A stretch of DNA of 62,553 nt from Tistrella bauzanensis (GTDB lineage: Bacteria; Pseudomonadota; Alphaproteobacteria; Tistrellales; Tistrellaceae). Below, piece by piece: positions 38,542 to 47,098 of this stretch. The notes under the pieces were generated by a model. That model was not told the DNA's origin, did not search any database, and was given only the letters and a program-made list of their open reading frames with translations. Both the position numbers and the translations under genes were made by a program. Location: positions 1 through 62,553 of the forward strand of contig NZ_BMDZ01000033.1 of assembly GCF_014636235.1 (NCBI RefSeq). The letters are read 5' to 3'. Position 1 is the first letter of the stretch, and every line of letters starts with the position of its first letter.

Positions 38542-39723
38542 TCAGCGTGGGGAGGTTCTGGCCGACAGGCCGCACAGAACCAGCACGGCCATGACCAGCG
38601 CCGCGCCGAAGCCGCCCAATGCGACCTCCTGCCCTGCCAGATCGGCGATCCGGCCGGTGACGATGACCGGCAGGCTGAACCCCAGATAGGCCAGCAGATA
38701 GAAGCCGGCCGTGGCACCGGTCGCCGCCCGACCGGAGCGGATCAGAACCCCGGCCAGCCCGCCCGCATGCACCAGACCATAGCAGGATGTCGCGGCCAGC
38801 GCGGTGCCGGTGAACACCGCCCAGATCCGGCCGTCGAGCGCGCCCCAGGCGATGAGCGCATAGGCCGGGATCAGGATCAGCAGGCCGCGGCGGATGGCTG
38901 CCTCCGGCGTCATGCGCCGGGCGGCCGGCACGGCCAGGATGCCGGGCACGATGACCAGAAAGGTGGCGAGGCCGGCATAGCTGTCGAGCCCGGCGCGGGC
39001 GAGGGTTGCCGGCAGCACGGCGATGACCACGCCCACCACCGCCCAGGCGACGAGAATGGCGAAGCCGAAGGGAAGGGTGCCGGCAGGAAAGGCCGGCCGG
39101 CGCAGCATCGGGGCATCGGGCCTGCGGCCGGCCCCCTGCGGCAATCCGGACACCGCGAGCAGAGCGAGGCCGGCGAGCACCGGATAGGCCAGGACGGTGA
39201 GCGGCCGTATCCAGGCCAGCGGATCGACGATCAGGCACAGCGCGGTCATCGCGGCGCCGAACCCGAAGCCGAAGGTGGTGGCGACGGAGACCCTGGCGGC
39301 AATCCGGCGCGGATCGGTGCCGGGGGCGAATTGCGCGGTCATGAAGGCGGGGGCAAGCGTCGATGTGGCGGCGACGGCGATGCCGAGCAGCGCGCGCGAC
39401 AGGCCGAGTGCCGCAAGCCCCGGCCGGGCGATGACGATCAGATCGGCCAGGACGGCGAGACCCAGCGCCAGGCTGAGGGTGCGCCCGCGCCCCAGCCGGT
39501 CGGGCAGCCCGGCGCCGGCGAGCAGCATCGGCAGCGCGCCGCCGACATAGGCCGCGAAGGCAAGCCCTGCCGCCCCTGAGCCCAGGCCGTCGGCCATGGC
39601 ATAGCGCGCCGCCAGCGGTGTGTGCAGATTGGCGGCGGTGGTGACGGCCATCAGGGCAAGCGCCAGCCGCGCGGGCGAGCCGGCGCGGGTCGTGGCATGG
39701 CGTGCGGACAGATCGAGGGACAT
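38542..39723 (-). CDS. MFS transporter
   Basis: A 393-residue major-facilitator protein with twelve predicted helices. The loop-2 motif is present as GLPDRLGRGRTL, and helix 4/5 carries ALLGIAVAATSTLAPAF. No substrate-specific signature is recognised. The ATG at 39723 has GGAG nine bases upstream; the frame stays open upstream but that part crosses the tandem repeats of the control region. Divergent from a MocR regulator, which probably controls it. Confidence 0.85.
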   Translation of the reverse strand: MSLDLSARHATTRAGSPARLALALMAVTTAANLHTPLAARYAMADGLGSGAAGLAFAAYVGGALPMLLAGAGLPDRLGRGRTLSLALGLAVLADLIVIARPGLAALGLSRALLGIAVAATSTLAPAFMTAQFAPGTDPRRIAARVSVATTFGFGFGAAMTALCLIVDPLAWIRPLTVLAYPVLAGLALLAVSGLPQGAGRRPDAPMLRRPAFPAGTLPFGFAILVAWAVVGVVIAVLPATLARAGLDSYAGLATFLVIVPGILAVPAARRMTPEAAIRRGLLILIPAYALIAWGALDGRIWAVFTGTALAATSCYGLVHAGGLAGVLIRSGRAATGATAGFYLLAYLGFSLPVIVTGRIADLAGQEVALGGFGAALVMAVLVLCGLSARTSPR

Positions 39724-39738
39724 GGCGCGGGCTCCGGA

Positions 39739-39794
39739 TTGCGGCCGACATGGCCGCGACCGCCATTTGCGGCCGACATGGCCGCGACCGCCAT
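39739..39794. repeat. Two perfect 28-bp tandem repeats, candidate MocR operator
   Basis: Units 39739-39766 and 39767-39794 are identical. Each starts TTGCGGCCGACATGGCCGCG and contains the inverted repeat GCGGCC-GACAT-GGCCGC. They begin 16 bases upstream of the MFS start. MocR/GabR-type regulators bind direct repeats, and the next gene encodes one. Confidence 0.85.
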
Positions 39795-39910
39795 GCTGCC
39801 GCCGGCCGGGCCGTGGCGACAGGCACGGCGCCGCGCGGATCGCCAGTTCCGTATCCATCAAATGACAGGTACAGTGAACGCTGCCCCCAGGCGATGCGAG
39901 GCCATGCCGG

Positions 39911-41311
39911 ATGACGCCGGATATCGACCGCAGCCGGCCCGAGCCGCTGGCCGATCAGCTAGTTGCCGCCATCCGCCGCTGGATCGAGGCGCGTGGACCC
40001 GATGCGGCCGCCGGTGCGGCGCTGCCGTCGATCCGTCGTCTGGCGGTGGATGCGGGGGTGAGCCGCAACACGGTCATCGAGGCCTATGACCGTCTGGTGG
40101 CCGATGGCCGGATCGTGGCGCGGCCCGGCGCCGGTTTTCATGTCGCGGCACCGCCGGCGCCGCTGCCCTCGGCACCGCCCGATGCCGAGGGGGTGGGCGC
40201 GGTCGCGGGCCGGATCTGGCGGCTGTATGACGACCGGCCGGCCTTGCTGCGCCTGGGCGGCGGACGCCTGCCCGACGACTGGCACGATACCACCGAGCTT
40301 GCGCGCGCGATCCGCCGTGTGGCCCGCGAGGGCGGCCGGGCGCTGATCGATTACGGCACACCGCTGGGGGAACCCCGGCTGCGCCAGCTGGTGGCGCGGC
40401 GGCTTGAGCGGCTGTCGGTGCCGGCGGGGGCGGACAGGGTGATGCTGACCACGGGCGGCAGTCAGGCGCTGGACGTGGTGGTGCGGGGATTGACCCGGCC
40501 CGGCGATGCCGTGCTGGTCGAGGATCCGGGCTATCATAACCTGTTCGGGCTCCTGCGGCTGCAGGGTGTGCGCATGCTGGGCGTGCCGCGGCGGCCGGAA
40601 GGCCCGGATCTGGCGGTGCTGGAGGATCTGGTCCGCGCCCACCGCCCGCGGCTGTTCATCACCAACACGGTTCTGCACAACCCGACCGGATCGACCACCT
40701 CGGCCACGGTGGCGCACCGGCTGCTGCACCTGGCGGCGGGCCACGACCTGACCATCGTCGAAGACGACATCTATGCCGATTTCGAAGACGGGGTGCCGTC
40801 GGTGCGGCTGGCGGCGCTGGACGGGCTGGACCGGGTGGTGATGGTCGGCAGCTTTTCCAAGCCGCTGTCATCGGCCCTGCGGGTGGGTTATATCGCCGCC
40901 GATCCCGGATATCTGCGGCGCTTCGTGGACGTGAAGATGCTGACCAGCGTCGCCTCGTCGCGCTTCGCCGAACAGGTGGTGGCCGTGATGATCGAAACCG
41001 GCGCCCTGCGGCGGCAATCCGACGCGCTGTGCCGCCGGCTGGCGCTGCGGCGGGCGGCGCTGCTGCCACGGATGGCGGCGGCGGGATGGGAGATCTTCAC
41101 CCGCCCCGCCGGCGGCATGTTCGTCTGGGCGCGCCACCGCAATGTGGCGGATGCGGACGATCTGGTACAGGCGGCGGAAGCCCGGGGCATCGGGCTGGTT
41201 TCGGGCGCCGTGTTCCGGCCGGATCTGGCCCCCGGCCCGTGGTTGCGGATCAATCTCGCGGCGGCCGGTGATCCGGTGGCGCAGCGGTTTCTGGATGCCC
41301 CGGTGTCTTGA
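39911..41311 (+). CDS. MocR/GabR family regulator (GntR helix-turn-helix plus aminotransferase fold)
   Basis: A 466-residue PLP-dependent regulator. A GntR-type winged helix spans residues 10-75 (LPSIRRLAVDAGVSRNTVIE, then AYDRLVADGRIVARPGAGFHV). A fold-type-I aminotransferase domain follows, with the PLP-binding Lys317 in GSFSKPLSSALRVGY, plus NTVLHNPTG and IVEDDIYADF. GAGG lies nine bases upstream of the ATG. It is likely to regulate the divergent MFS gene in response to an amino compound or PLP. Confidence 0.93.
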   Translation: MTPDIDRSRPEPLADQLVAAIRRWIEARGPDAAAGAALPSIRRLAVDAGVSRNTVIEAYDRLVADGRIVARPGAGFHVAAPPAPLPSAPPDAEGVGAVAGRIWRLYDDRPALLRLGGGRLPDDWHDTTELARAIRRVAREGGRALIDYGTPLGEPRLRQLVARRLERLSVPAGADRVMLTTGGSQALDVVVRGLTRPGDAVLVEDPGYHNLFGLLRLQGVRMLGVPRRPEGPDLAVLEDLVRAHRPRLFITNTVLHNPTGSTTSATVAHRLLHLAAGHDLTIVEDDIYADFEDGVPSVRLAALDGLDRVVMVGSFSKPLSSALRVGYIAADPGYLRRFVDVKMLTSVASSRFAEQVVAVMIETGALRRQSDALCRRLALRRAALLPRMAAAGWEIFTRPAGGMFVWARHRNVADADDLVQAAEARGIGLVSGAVFRPDLAPGPWLRINLAAAGDPVAQRFLDAPVS

Positions 41312-41338
41312 CACCCGGGCGTCCTGAGCTGCGGTGGA

Positions 41339-41875
41339 TCAGAGATCCTGCGGCAGCAGCAGCGGGCCGGTGCCGGGCTCGAACACGTGTTCGCCCAGAT
41401 TGCAGCCGGGGCCTTTACGGTCCACCACCAGCAGATGGCCCGTATCGAGCACGGTGAGGGGCAGATGCCAGGTGCCGCGCCGATAGCTGACACCCTGGCG
41501 GCCGTCGGAGATGAAGGCCTGAAGATTTTCCGGGCGCGGGCGCGGGTCTTCGGCCGGACCGACCACCACGATGAAGCGGCAGCGGTTGAGCGGCATGAAC
41601 GCCTGACTGCCCAGGGGATGGCGTTCCATCACCTCGATCACCAGCGGCAGGCTGACCGGTTCATGGGCGAAGAACAGGCTGAGTGCCGCATGTCCCGCCG
41701 GGTCGGTTTCCACCAGGGCCAGGCTGTCATGACGCAGGCAGGTGCCGCCATTGATCGCAATCGGCGTGCGGCCGGTGTCGCCGGCGTCGATGACGTCGCC
41801 GAACGGCAGGAAGTCGGCGCGGGTCAGCCGCCGCGGCCGCAGGATGCTCCGTGGGAACGTATGCATGCAAACCAT
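41339..41875 (-). CDS. allA: Ureidoglycolate lyase
   Basis: Splits (S)-ureidoglycolate into glyoxylate and urea, the last step of the allantoicase route. The 178-residue protein has the AllA hallmarks: LTRADFLPFGDVID, a His-rich metal region with EVMERHPLGSQAFMPL, and the C-terminal YRRGTWHLPLTVL. Its ATG overlaps the last base of the allantoicase stop, so the two are co-translated. It is the last gene of the FadR-alc-allA run. Confidence 0.93.
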   Translation of the reverse strand: MVCMHTFPRSILRPRRLTRADFLPFGDVIDAGDTGRTPIAINGGTCLRHDSLALVETDPAGHAALSLFFAHEPVSLPLVIEVMERHPLGSQAFMPLNRCRFIVVVGPAEDPRPRPENLQAFISDGRQGVSYRRGTWHLPLTVLDTGHLLVVDRKGPGCNLGEHVFEPGTGPLLLPQDL

Positions 41876-42891
41876 CACTCCACGGCGCAAGGCGTGCCGA
41901 AGATACGCAGCCGATTGACGCCGCCGTCGGGGAAGATGTTGAAGCGGATATGGGAGAGGATTGCCGGCGCATCGGGTTCGAAGCCGTGGAAGGCATCAGG
42001 ACCGAGCTTGCGGGAGGTCAGGACATCCGCCCAGAACAGGCTTTGCGGCACACATGCCGCATCCGCCATCCGGGGTGCCATCACACCCTGCACCGAGCAG
42101 GTGTCAGGATAATTACCCTTGAACCTGCGCGTGTCGATTTCAATAAATGCAACCCTGCCCGGCGTTCCCAGACGGATGATGCACCAGTCATGCCCCGGCT
42201 CGCGCCGGCGGCGGGTTTCCCAGCCATCTTCCATGCGCTCGCCCAGCCCCGGCAGCAGCAGGTGGCGCGGATCGCCGTAATGGGCGTCGTTCCAGGCGAT
42301 CGCGCGCGCGCCGCCAAGGGCCGATGACAGTTCCACCAGCCCGTCGGCGCGTGGGGCGGGCAGGCTGGCGGGGCGGCCATAGACCCTGAGCCGGGCAACG
42401 CCGCCATCGGGGAAGATGTCGAGCTTCAGATGGGTCCAGGCACGGCCGTCCGCGGCAGCGATCACGGCGGCATCAGGCATGAAGGCGTTGCCGGCATCAC
42501 CCTTCAGGGCAGACGGCGCCAGGATGCGCCGCCAGCGTGGATCATCGGCGGCGGGTGTTTCGGCGACGCTGTCGCCGGCCAACGCCCACAGGCCGGCGGC
42601 GGCGGGAAAATTGCCGGTGAAATGGCGGGTGTCGATCTCGATCGCGTCGATATGGCCGGGGGCGGCAAGCGCCAGCACGCACCAGTCATGCCCGTCATCG
42701 CGCCGGCGCCGGCTTTCCCAGCCATCCATCCATTTGCCGTTGTCGTCGTATTTGCCGGGAACGAACACCGGCGGCGCATCGTCGATCAGCCGGTCCAGCG
42801 CCCCGAAGAAATCGTCGGAACAACTGAGCGTGCGGGCACCGAGGGCGCGGGAGGCGAGGTTGATGGCGGCGGTGGGCGCGAAAATCGGCAT
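41875..42891 (-). CDS. alc: Allantoicase
   Basis: Hydrolyses allantoate to ureidoglycolate and urea. The 338-residue protein shows the two homologous jelly-roll halves of the family, each with a KWMDGWESRRRR-type or MEDGWETRRRR-type motif followed by HDWC, then an IEIDTRHFTGNFP or IEIDTRRFKGNYP strand. N-terminal NLASRALGARTLSCSDDFFG is typical. Coupled to allA downstream; 57 bases after the GntR gene. Confidence 0.95.
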   Translation of the reverse strand: MPIFAPTAAINLASRALGARTLSCSDDFFGALDRLIDDAPPVFVPGKYDDNGKWMDGWESRRRRDDGHDWCVLALAAPGHIDAIEIDTRHFTGNFPAAAGLWALAGDSVAETPAADDPRWRRILAPSALKGDAGNAFMPDAAVIAAADGRAWTHLKLDIFPDGGVARLRVYGRPASLPAPRADGLVELSSALGGARAIAWNDAHYGDPRHLLLPGLGERMEDGWETRRRREPGHDWCIIRLGTPGRVAFIEIDTRRFKGNYPDTCSVQGVMAPRMADAACVPQSLFWADVLTSRKLGPDAFHGFEPDAPAILSHIRFNIFPDGGVNRLRIFGTPCAVE

Positions 42892-42948
42892 CGGATCGGC
42901 TTCCGGCTTGATGGGGGCACATGATCGAAGGGCGGATGGGTGGCGACG

Positions 42949-43632
42949 TTAGGGCCGCAGCACGCCCACGCCCGCGCGGGTGGCGGCGCTAAGGATGTGG
43001 CGGTGCATGGCGTCGCGCGCGCCTTGCGGGCTGCGGGCGCGGATCTGGGCCAGGATGCGTTCATGTTCATCCAGCGGCGCGCGCACGCCCTCGCGGTTGG
43101 CAAAGGGGATGCGGCGGGTTTCAGCCAGCATCGGCCCAGCCGGCCGCATCGCCGCCGGAAACAGCGGGTTGCCGGCCGAGACCAGCAGGCGCTGGTGGAA
43201 ATCGCCATCCGCCTGGGCCGCGCGCACCAGATCGCCATCGGTGATGGCGGCGCGCATCTCGGCCACGGTTTCGGCCAGGCTGTCGAGTTCGGCATCATGC
43301 GCGGTCAACGCCACCAGCCCGGCGACGAAGGGCTCGATCGCCAGGCGAAGTTGATAGACGCGCGCCGCATGGTCGTGCCGGTCGCCACGCGGACCCGGCG
43401 TGGTGTCATCGGCGGACGGATCGGCGACGAACACGCCCTTGCCAGCGCGCACCCGCACCAGCCCCAGGGTTTCCAGCACGGTCAGTGCCTCGCGCAGCGA
43501 CGCCCGGCTGACGCCGAGGCGTTCGGCCAGGGCGCGCTGTGCGGGCAGGGCCGCGCCGGGGGCCAGTTCACCGGCCAGAATCATTCGCTGAAGTTGGCCC
43601 GCGACGTATTCGGGGACGCTGTCTCCGGCCAA
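42949..43632 (-). CDS. GntR family regulator, FadR (FCD) subfamily
   Basis: A 227-residue regulator with a winged helix at 5-75 (ILAGELAPGAALPAQRALAERLG, split by SRASLREALTVLE) and an all-helical FCD effector domain with metal-binding His and Asp residues (RLAIEPFVAGLVAL, DGDFHQRLL, EHERIL). The start is probably the TTG at 43632, since AAGGA lies at proper distance and no in-frame ATG or GTG precedes the HTH. It leads the alc-allA genes and is divergent from an ABC importer. Confidence 0.88.
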   Translation of the reverse strand: MAGDSVPEYVAGQLQRMILAGELAPGAALPAQRALAERLGVSRASLREALTVLETLGLVRVRAGKGVFVADPSADDTTPGPRGDRHDHAARVYQLRLAIEPFVAGLVALTAHDAELDSLAETVAEMRAAITDGDLVRAAQADGDFHQRLLVSAGNPLFPAAMRPAGPMLAETRRIPFANREGVRAPLDEHERILAQIRARSPQGARDAMHRHILSAATRAGVGVLRP

Positions 43633-43650
43633 TTTTGGTTCCTTTGGCTG

Positions 43651-43674
43651 GACCGGTCAGACCAGTTAGACCGG
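43651..43674 (-). promoter_or_regulatory. GGTC/GACC operator candidate upstream of the FadR-type gene
   Basis: GACCGGTCAGACC, then AGTTAGACCGG: three GGTC/GACC half-sites in 24 bases, including the palindrome GGTC-A-GACC (43655-43663). FadR-subfamily regulators commonly bind TGGTC-N-GACCA-like sites. It lies 19 bases before the start codon, as expected for autorepression. Confidence 0.6.
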
Positions 43675-43754
43675 ATATTTCAGGCGAAGAATGTCCTGAT
43701 TTTCTGGGCTTTGCAAGCGGATGCCGCAGATGGCATCGATACTTGCCTGAAAAA

Positions 43755-43783
43755 TTCGCATTGACTCATGCCCCAAATATAAT
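43755..43783 (+). promoter_or_regulatory. Sigma-70-type promoter for the ABC importer
   Basis: A perfect TATAAT at 43778-43783 with TTCGCA 17 bases upstream (43755-43760), about 80 bases before the binding-protein gene. The -35 box is weak, which suggests activator dependence. Confidence 0.45.
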
Positions 43784-43862
43784 CACGCTCAAAACATGAG
43801 CAGCGGACAGGGCGCTGCGATGCACCGGGCTCGTCGGGGCCTGGGATCTTCAGGGATGGGGG

Positions 43863-44705
43863 ATGTCGATGTCGGGTCGGTTCAAGGCAGGGATGATGAT
43901 GCGTCGCCGTGGCGTACTGGGTGCGATGGCCATGGCGGCGGTGATGGCCGCGACCGGTGTCGGTTTGGTGACCGCGAGCGCGCCGGCCGCGGCGGCCGGC
44001 CTGGACACGATCCAGGCCATGGGCGTGCTGCGGGTGGCGGTGCCTCAGGACTTTCCGCCCTTCGGATCGGTCGGCCCAGATATGGCGCCACGCGGCTATG
44101 ACATCGACATGGCGCGGTTGATCGGTGAGGCGCTGGGCGTGAAGACCGAACTGGTGCCGGTGACCAGCGCCAACCGCATTCCCTATCTCACCACCGACAA
44201 GGTCGATCTGGTGATTTCCAGCCTGGGCAGGAATCCTGAGCGCGAGGCGGTGATCGATTTCACCGACGCCTATGCGCCGTTCTACAACGGCGTGTTCGGC
44301 CCGGCCGATCTGACCGTGGCGGGGCCGGCGGATCTGGCCGGCCACACCATCGGCGTCACGCGCGGCGCGATCGAGGATCTGGAACTGACCAAGGTGGCGC
44401 CGACCGATGTCACCATCCGGCGCTATGAAGACAATAACGGCACCATTCAGGCCTTCCTGTCGGGGCAGGTGGAGCTGGTGGCGACCGGCAATGTGGTCGC
44501 GGCGGCCATCCTTGAGCGCAACCCGCGCACCCGGCCGGAACCCAAATTCCTGATCAAGAATTCGCCATGCTATATCGGCGTTGCCAAGGGCGATACGGCG
44601 CTGGTGGCCAAGATCAACGAGATCATCGCCGCCGCCAAGGCCGATGGCCGGCTGTCGAAGATTTCTGAAACCTGGCTGGGCGCGCCGCTGCCGGCCGATC
44701 TCTGA
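43863..44705 (+). CDS. Amino-acid-type ABC transporter substrate-binding protein
   Basis: A 280-residue periplasmic binding protein of the polar amino acid family (SBP_bac_3). A long basic N-terminus (MMMRRRGVLGAM) and hydrophobic stretch end near ASAPAAAAG, a clear signal peptide. The mature part has GVLRVAVPQDFPPFG, GYDIDMARLIGEALGV, LTTDKVDLVISSLGRNPERE and FTDAYAPFYN. The start is uncertain between 43863 and 43869. It is divergent from the alc/allA genes, so a ureide or purine-derived compound is a possible ligand, by context only. Confidence 0.88.
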   Translation: MSMSGRFKAGMMMRRRGVLGAMAMAAVMAATGVGLVTASAPAAAAGLDTIQAMGVLRVAVPQDFPPFGSVGPDMAPRGYDIDMARLIGEALGVKTELVPVTSANRIPYLTTDKVDLVISSLGRNPEREAVIDFTDAYAPFYNGVFGPADLTVAGPADLAGHTIGVTRGAIEDLELTKVAPTDVTIRRYEDNNGTIQAFLSGQVELVATGNVVAAAILERNPRTRPEPKFLIKNSPCYIGVAKGDTALVAKINEIIAAAKADGRLSKISETWLGAPLPADL

Positions 44706-44777
44706 CCGTCCGGCTTCCGACTCCCGGCTCTCAGCCCCGGCTCCCCCGCGCCAGCGCCGCTCGAAGGGCGATGCCCC

Positions 44778-45512
44778 ATGGCCTATCGCTTCGACTTCAC
44801 GCCCATCCTGACCTATGCCGACGTCCTGGTGCGAGGCGTGGTGCTGACCATCGAGTTGATCCTGGTCGGCGGTGTCGTCGGCGTGCTGCTTGGCATCGCC
44901 TGCGCCTATGCCCGGGCTGAACGCGTGGCGGTGTTCAGCCAGCTGGCCGGGATCTATGTCGAGCTGATCCGCAACACGCCGTTCATCGTGCAGCTGTTCT
45001 TCATTTTCTTCGGCCTGCCCGCCGCCGGTGTCAGGCTTGGCGAGGTGGAAGCGGCGATGCTGGCGATGGTGATCAATCTGGGGGCCTATTCGACCGAGAT
45101 CATCCGCGCCGGCATTCAGGGCGTGCCGGCCGGCCAGCGCGAGGCGGCGGCCAGCCTGGGCATGACCCGGATCGAATGCTTCCGCCACGTCGTGCTGGTG
45201 CCGGCGCTGCGCAAGATCTGGCCGGCCTTGTCCAGCCAGATCGTCATCGTGATGCTGGGCTCGTCGGTGTGTTCGCAGATTGCGGCGGAGGAACTCAGCT
45301 TCGCCGCAAATTTCATCCAGTCCCGCAGTTTCCGGGCGTTCGAAGCCTATCTGGTGGCGACCGCGATCTATCTGGCGCTGGCGATCGGCACGCGCGCGCT
45401 GCTGAAACAACTGGGTGACCGCCTGCTCTATGGCGCCAACCGGCGTGCCGCCTTGGCCGCGCGACGGGCCGCCACCACCGCGGCCGCATCCGGAGGTGCC
45501 GTCCATGGTTGA
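44778..45512 (+). CDS. Polar amino acid ABC transporter permease (HisM/GlnP type), first
   Basis: A 244-residue permease with five helices. The domain signature is VELIRNTPFIVQLFFIFFGL and the EAA loop reads REAAASLGMTRIECFRHVVL. AAGGG precedes the ATG. The reading frame ends eight bases inside the second permease gene. Confidence 0.92.
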   Translation: MAYRFDFTPILTYADVLVRGVVLTIELILVGGVVGVLLGIACAYARAERVAVFSQLAGIYVELIRNTPFIVQLFFIFFGLPAAGVRLGEVEAAMLAMVINLGAYSTEIIRAGIQGVPAGQREAAASLGMTRIECFRHVVLVPALRKIWPALSSQIVIVMLGSSVCSQIAAEELSFAANFIQSRSFRAFEAYLVATAIYLALAIGTRALLKQLGDRLLYGANRRAALAARRAATTAAASGGAVHG

Positions 45513-46155
45513 ATTCGGCACGCTCGACATCCTGCGCAACCTGCTGGATGCGGCGATCTGGACCGTGGTGCTGTCGCTGATCGCCTTTGCCGGCGGCGCG
45601 GTGGCGGGGCTGGTGGCGCTGTTCGCGCTGGTCTCGGGCAGGCGATGGCCGGCCGGTATCGCCCGCGGCTATGTGGAGCTGTTCCAGGGCACGCCGCTGC
45701 TGATGCAACTGTTCCTGGTGTTCTTCGGCCTGCCGCTGATCGGTATCGAGGTGTCGGCCTGGAGCGCCGCCGTGCTGTCGCTGGTGCTGTTCACCGGCGC
45801 GTTTCTGGCCGAGATCTGGCGCGGCTGCGTCGAGGCGGTGCCAAAGGGCCAGGACGAGGCGGCACGCGCGCTCGCGATGTCCTATGCCGAACGGATGCGC
45901 TGGGTGATCCTGCCGCAGGCGCTGAAGATCGCGATCCCGCCAACGGTGGGTTTCTCGGTTCAGGTGGTCAAGGGCACGGCGTTGACCTCGATCATCGGCT
46001 TCGTGGAACTGGCCAAGGCCGGCACCATGATCGCCAATGCCACCTTCGATCCGTTCACGGTCTATGGCTTTGTCGCGCTGATCTATTTCGCCCTGTGCTT
46101 CCCGCTCTCGATGCTGGCCCGCCGGCTTGAAAGGACACTCAATGTCGCACGCTGA
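45505..46155 (+). CDS. Polar amino acid ABC transporter permease, second
   Basis: A 216-residue permease with the same signature (VELFQGTPLLMQLFLVFFGL) and EAA loop (QDEAARALAMSYAERMRWVI). The start at 45505 has GGAGG eight bases upstream; upstream in-frame codons lie inside the first permease and are not used. It overlaps the ATPase gene at its 3' end by 14 bases, so the importer is one operon. Confidence 0.92.
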   Translation: MVEFGTLDILRNLLDAAIWTVVLSLIAFAGGAVAGLVALFALVSGRRWPAGIARGYVELFQGTPLLMQLFLVFFGLPLIGIEVSAWSAAVLSLVLFTGAFLAEIWRGCVEAVPKGQDEAARALAMSYAERMRWVILPQALKIAIPPTVGFSVQVVKGTALTSIIGFVELAKAGTMIANATFDPFTVYGFVALIYFALCFPLSMLARRLERTLNVAR

Positions 46156-46942
46156 CACGATGATGACCCGGGCGGCCGCGTCCGGTGCCGGCCTGGCGGG
46201 CAAGGGCGCGGGGCCGCTGGTCCAGCTGGCCGGCATCCGCAAGAGCTTCGGTGCGGTCGAGGTGCTGAAGGGGGTCGATCTTTCGATCGAGGAAGGCCGG
46301 GTGGTGGCGCTGATCGGGCGCAGCGGATCGGGCAAGAGCACGCTGCTGCGGATCGTCAACGGGCTGGAACGGCCGACCGACGGGGTGGTCATCGTCGATG
46401 GCGAGCGCGCCGACGGGCGCGAGCGGGAGCGCGACCTGAAGGCGCTGCGGCTGAAGGTCGGCATGGTCTTCCAGCAGTTCAATCTGTTCCCGCATCTGTC
46501 GGCGGGCGGCAATGTCATGCTGTCGCTGAAGGTGGTGAAGAAGATGGCAACCGCCGAGGCCGAGGCGGTCGCGCGGGCCATGCTGGCCAAGGTGGGCCTG
46601 TCGGATCGCTTCGATCACACGCCCGACCAGTTGTCGGGTGGACAGCAGCAGCGTGTCGCGATTGCACGCGCGCTGGCCATGCAGCCGAAGGTGCTGTTGT
46701 GCGACGAGATCACCTCGGCGCTGGACCCGGAACTGGTTGCCGAGGTGCTGGCGGTGGTCCGTACCCTTGCCGAAGAGGGCATGACTCTGGTGATGGTGAC
46801 GCATGAAATGCGTTTCGCCCGCGAGGTTTGCGACGAACTGGTGTTCATGCATCAGGGGCGCATCCACGAACGGGGCGCGCCCAAAGACCTGTTCGCGCAT
46901 CAACAGACACCGGAACTCGCGGCCTTTATCGGGGAGCCTTGA
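46142..46942 (+). CDS. Amino acid ABC transporter ATP-binding protein
   Basis: A 266-residue ATPase of the GlnQ/HisP type. Walker A is GRSGSGKST, Q-loop VFQQFNLFPHL, signature LSGGQQQRVAIARAL, Walker B VLLCDEITSALDPEL, and H-loop VTHEMRFAREVCD. The usual FDEPTSALD is changed to CDEITSALD here. AAGGA precedes the ATG by seven bases. Last gene of the importer operon. Confidence 0.94.
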   Translation: MSHADTMMTRAAASGAGLAGKGAGPLVQLAGIRKSFGAVEVLKGVDLSIEEGRVVALIGRSGSGKSTLLRIVNGLERPTDGVVIVDGERADGRERERDLKALRLKVGMVFQQFNLFPHLSAGGNVMLSLKVVKKMATAEAEAVARAMLAKVGLSDRFDHTPDQLSGGQQQRVAIARALAMQPKVLLCDEITSALDPELVAEVLAVVRTLAEEGMTLVMVTHEMRFAREVCDELVFMHQGRIHERGAPKDLFAHQQTPELAAFIGEP

Positions 46943-46977
46943 CCTTGTCCGCATATCGCCATGGTTGATAAGCTAAA

Positions 46978-47004
46978 GAAAATGCAAGTGATGAACGCAT
47001 TTTC
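46978..47004 (+). other. AT-rich inverted repeat after the ABC operon
   Basis: GAAAATGC (46978-46985) pairs with GCATTTTC (46997-47004) around 11 bases. It could end the importer transcript or act as a control site for the chemoreceptor gene; there is no clean T-run. Confidence 0.35.
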
Positions 47005-47098
47005 ATCCCGAAAGACCACGATGCAGATTTAACTGATTATTCACGAGACCGTTCTATAAATGCTTGCTCAAGGTTCATTGGGCAGCGGGTGCAATATC

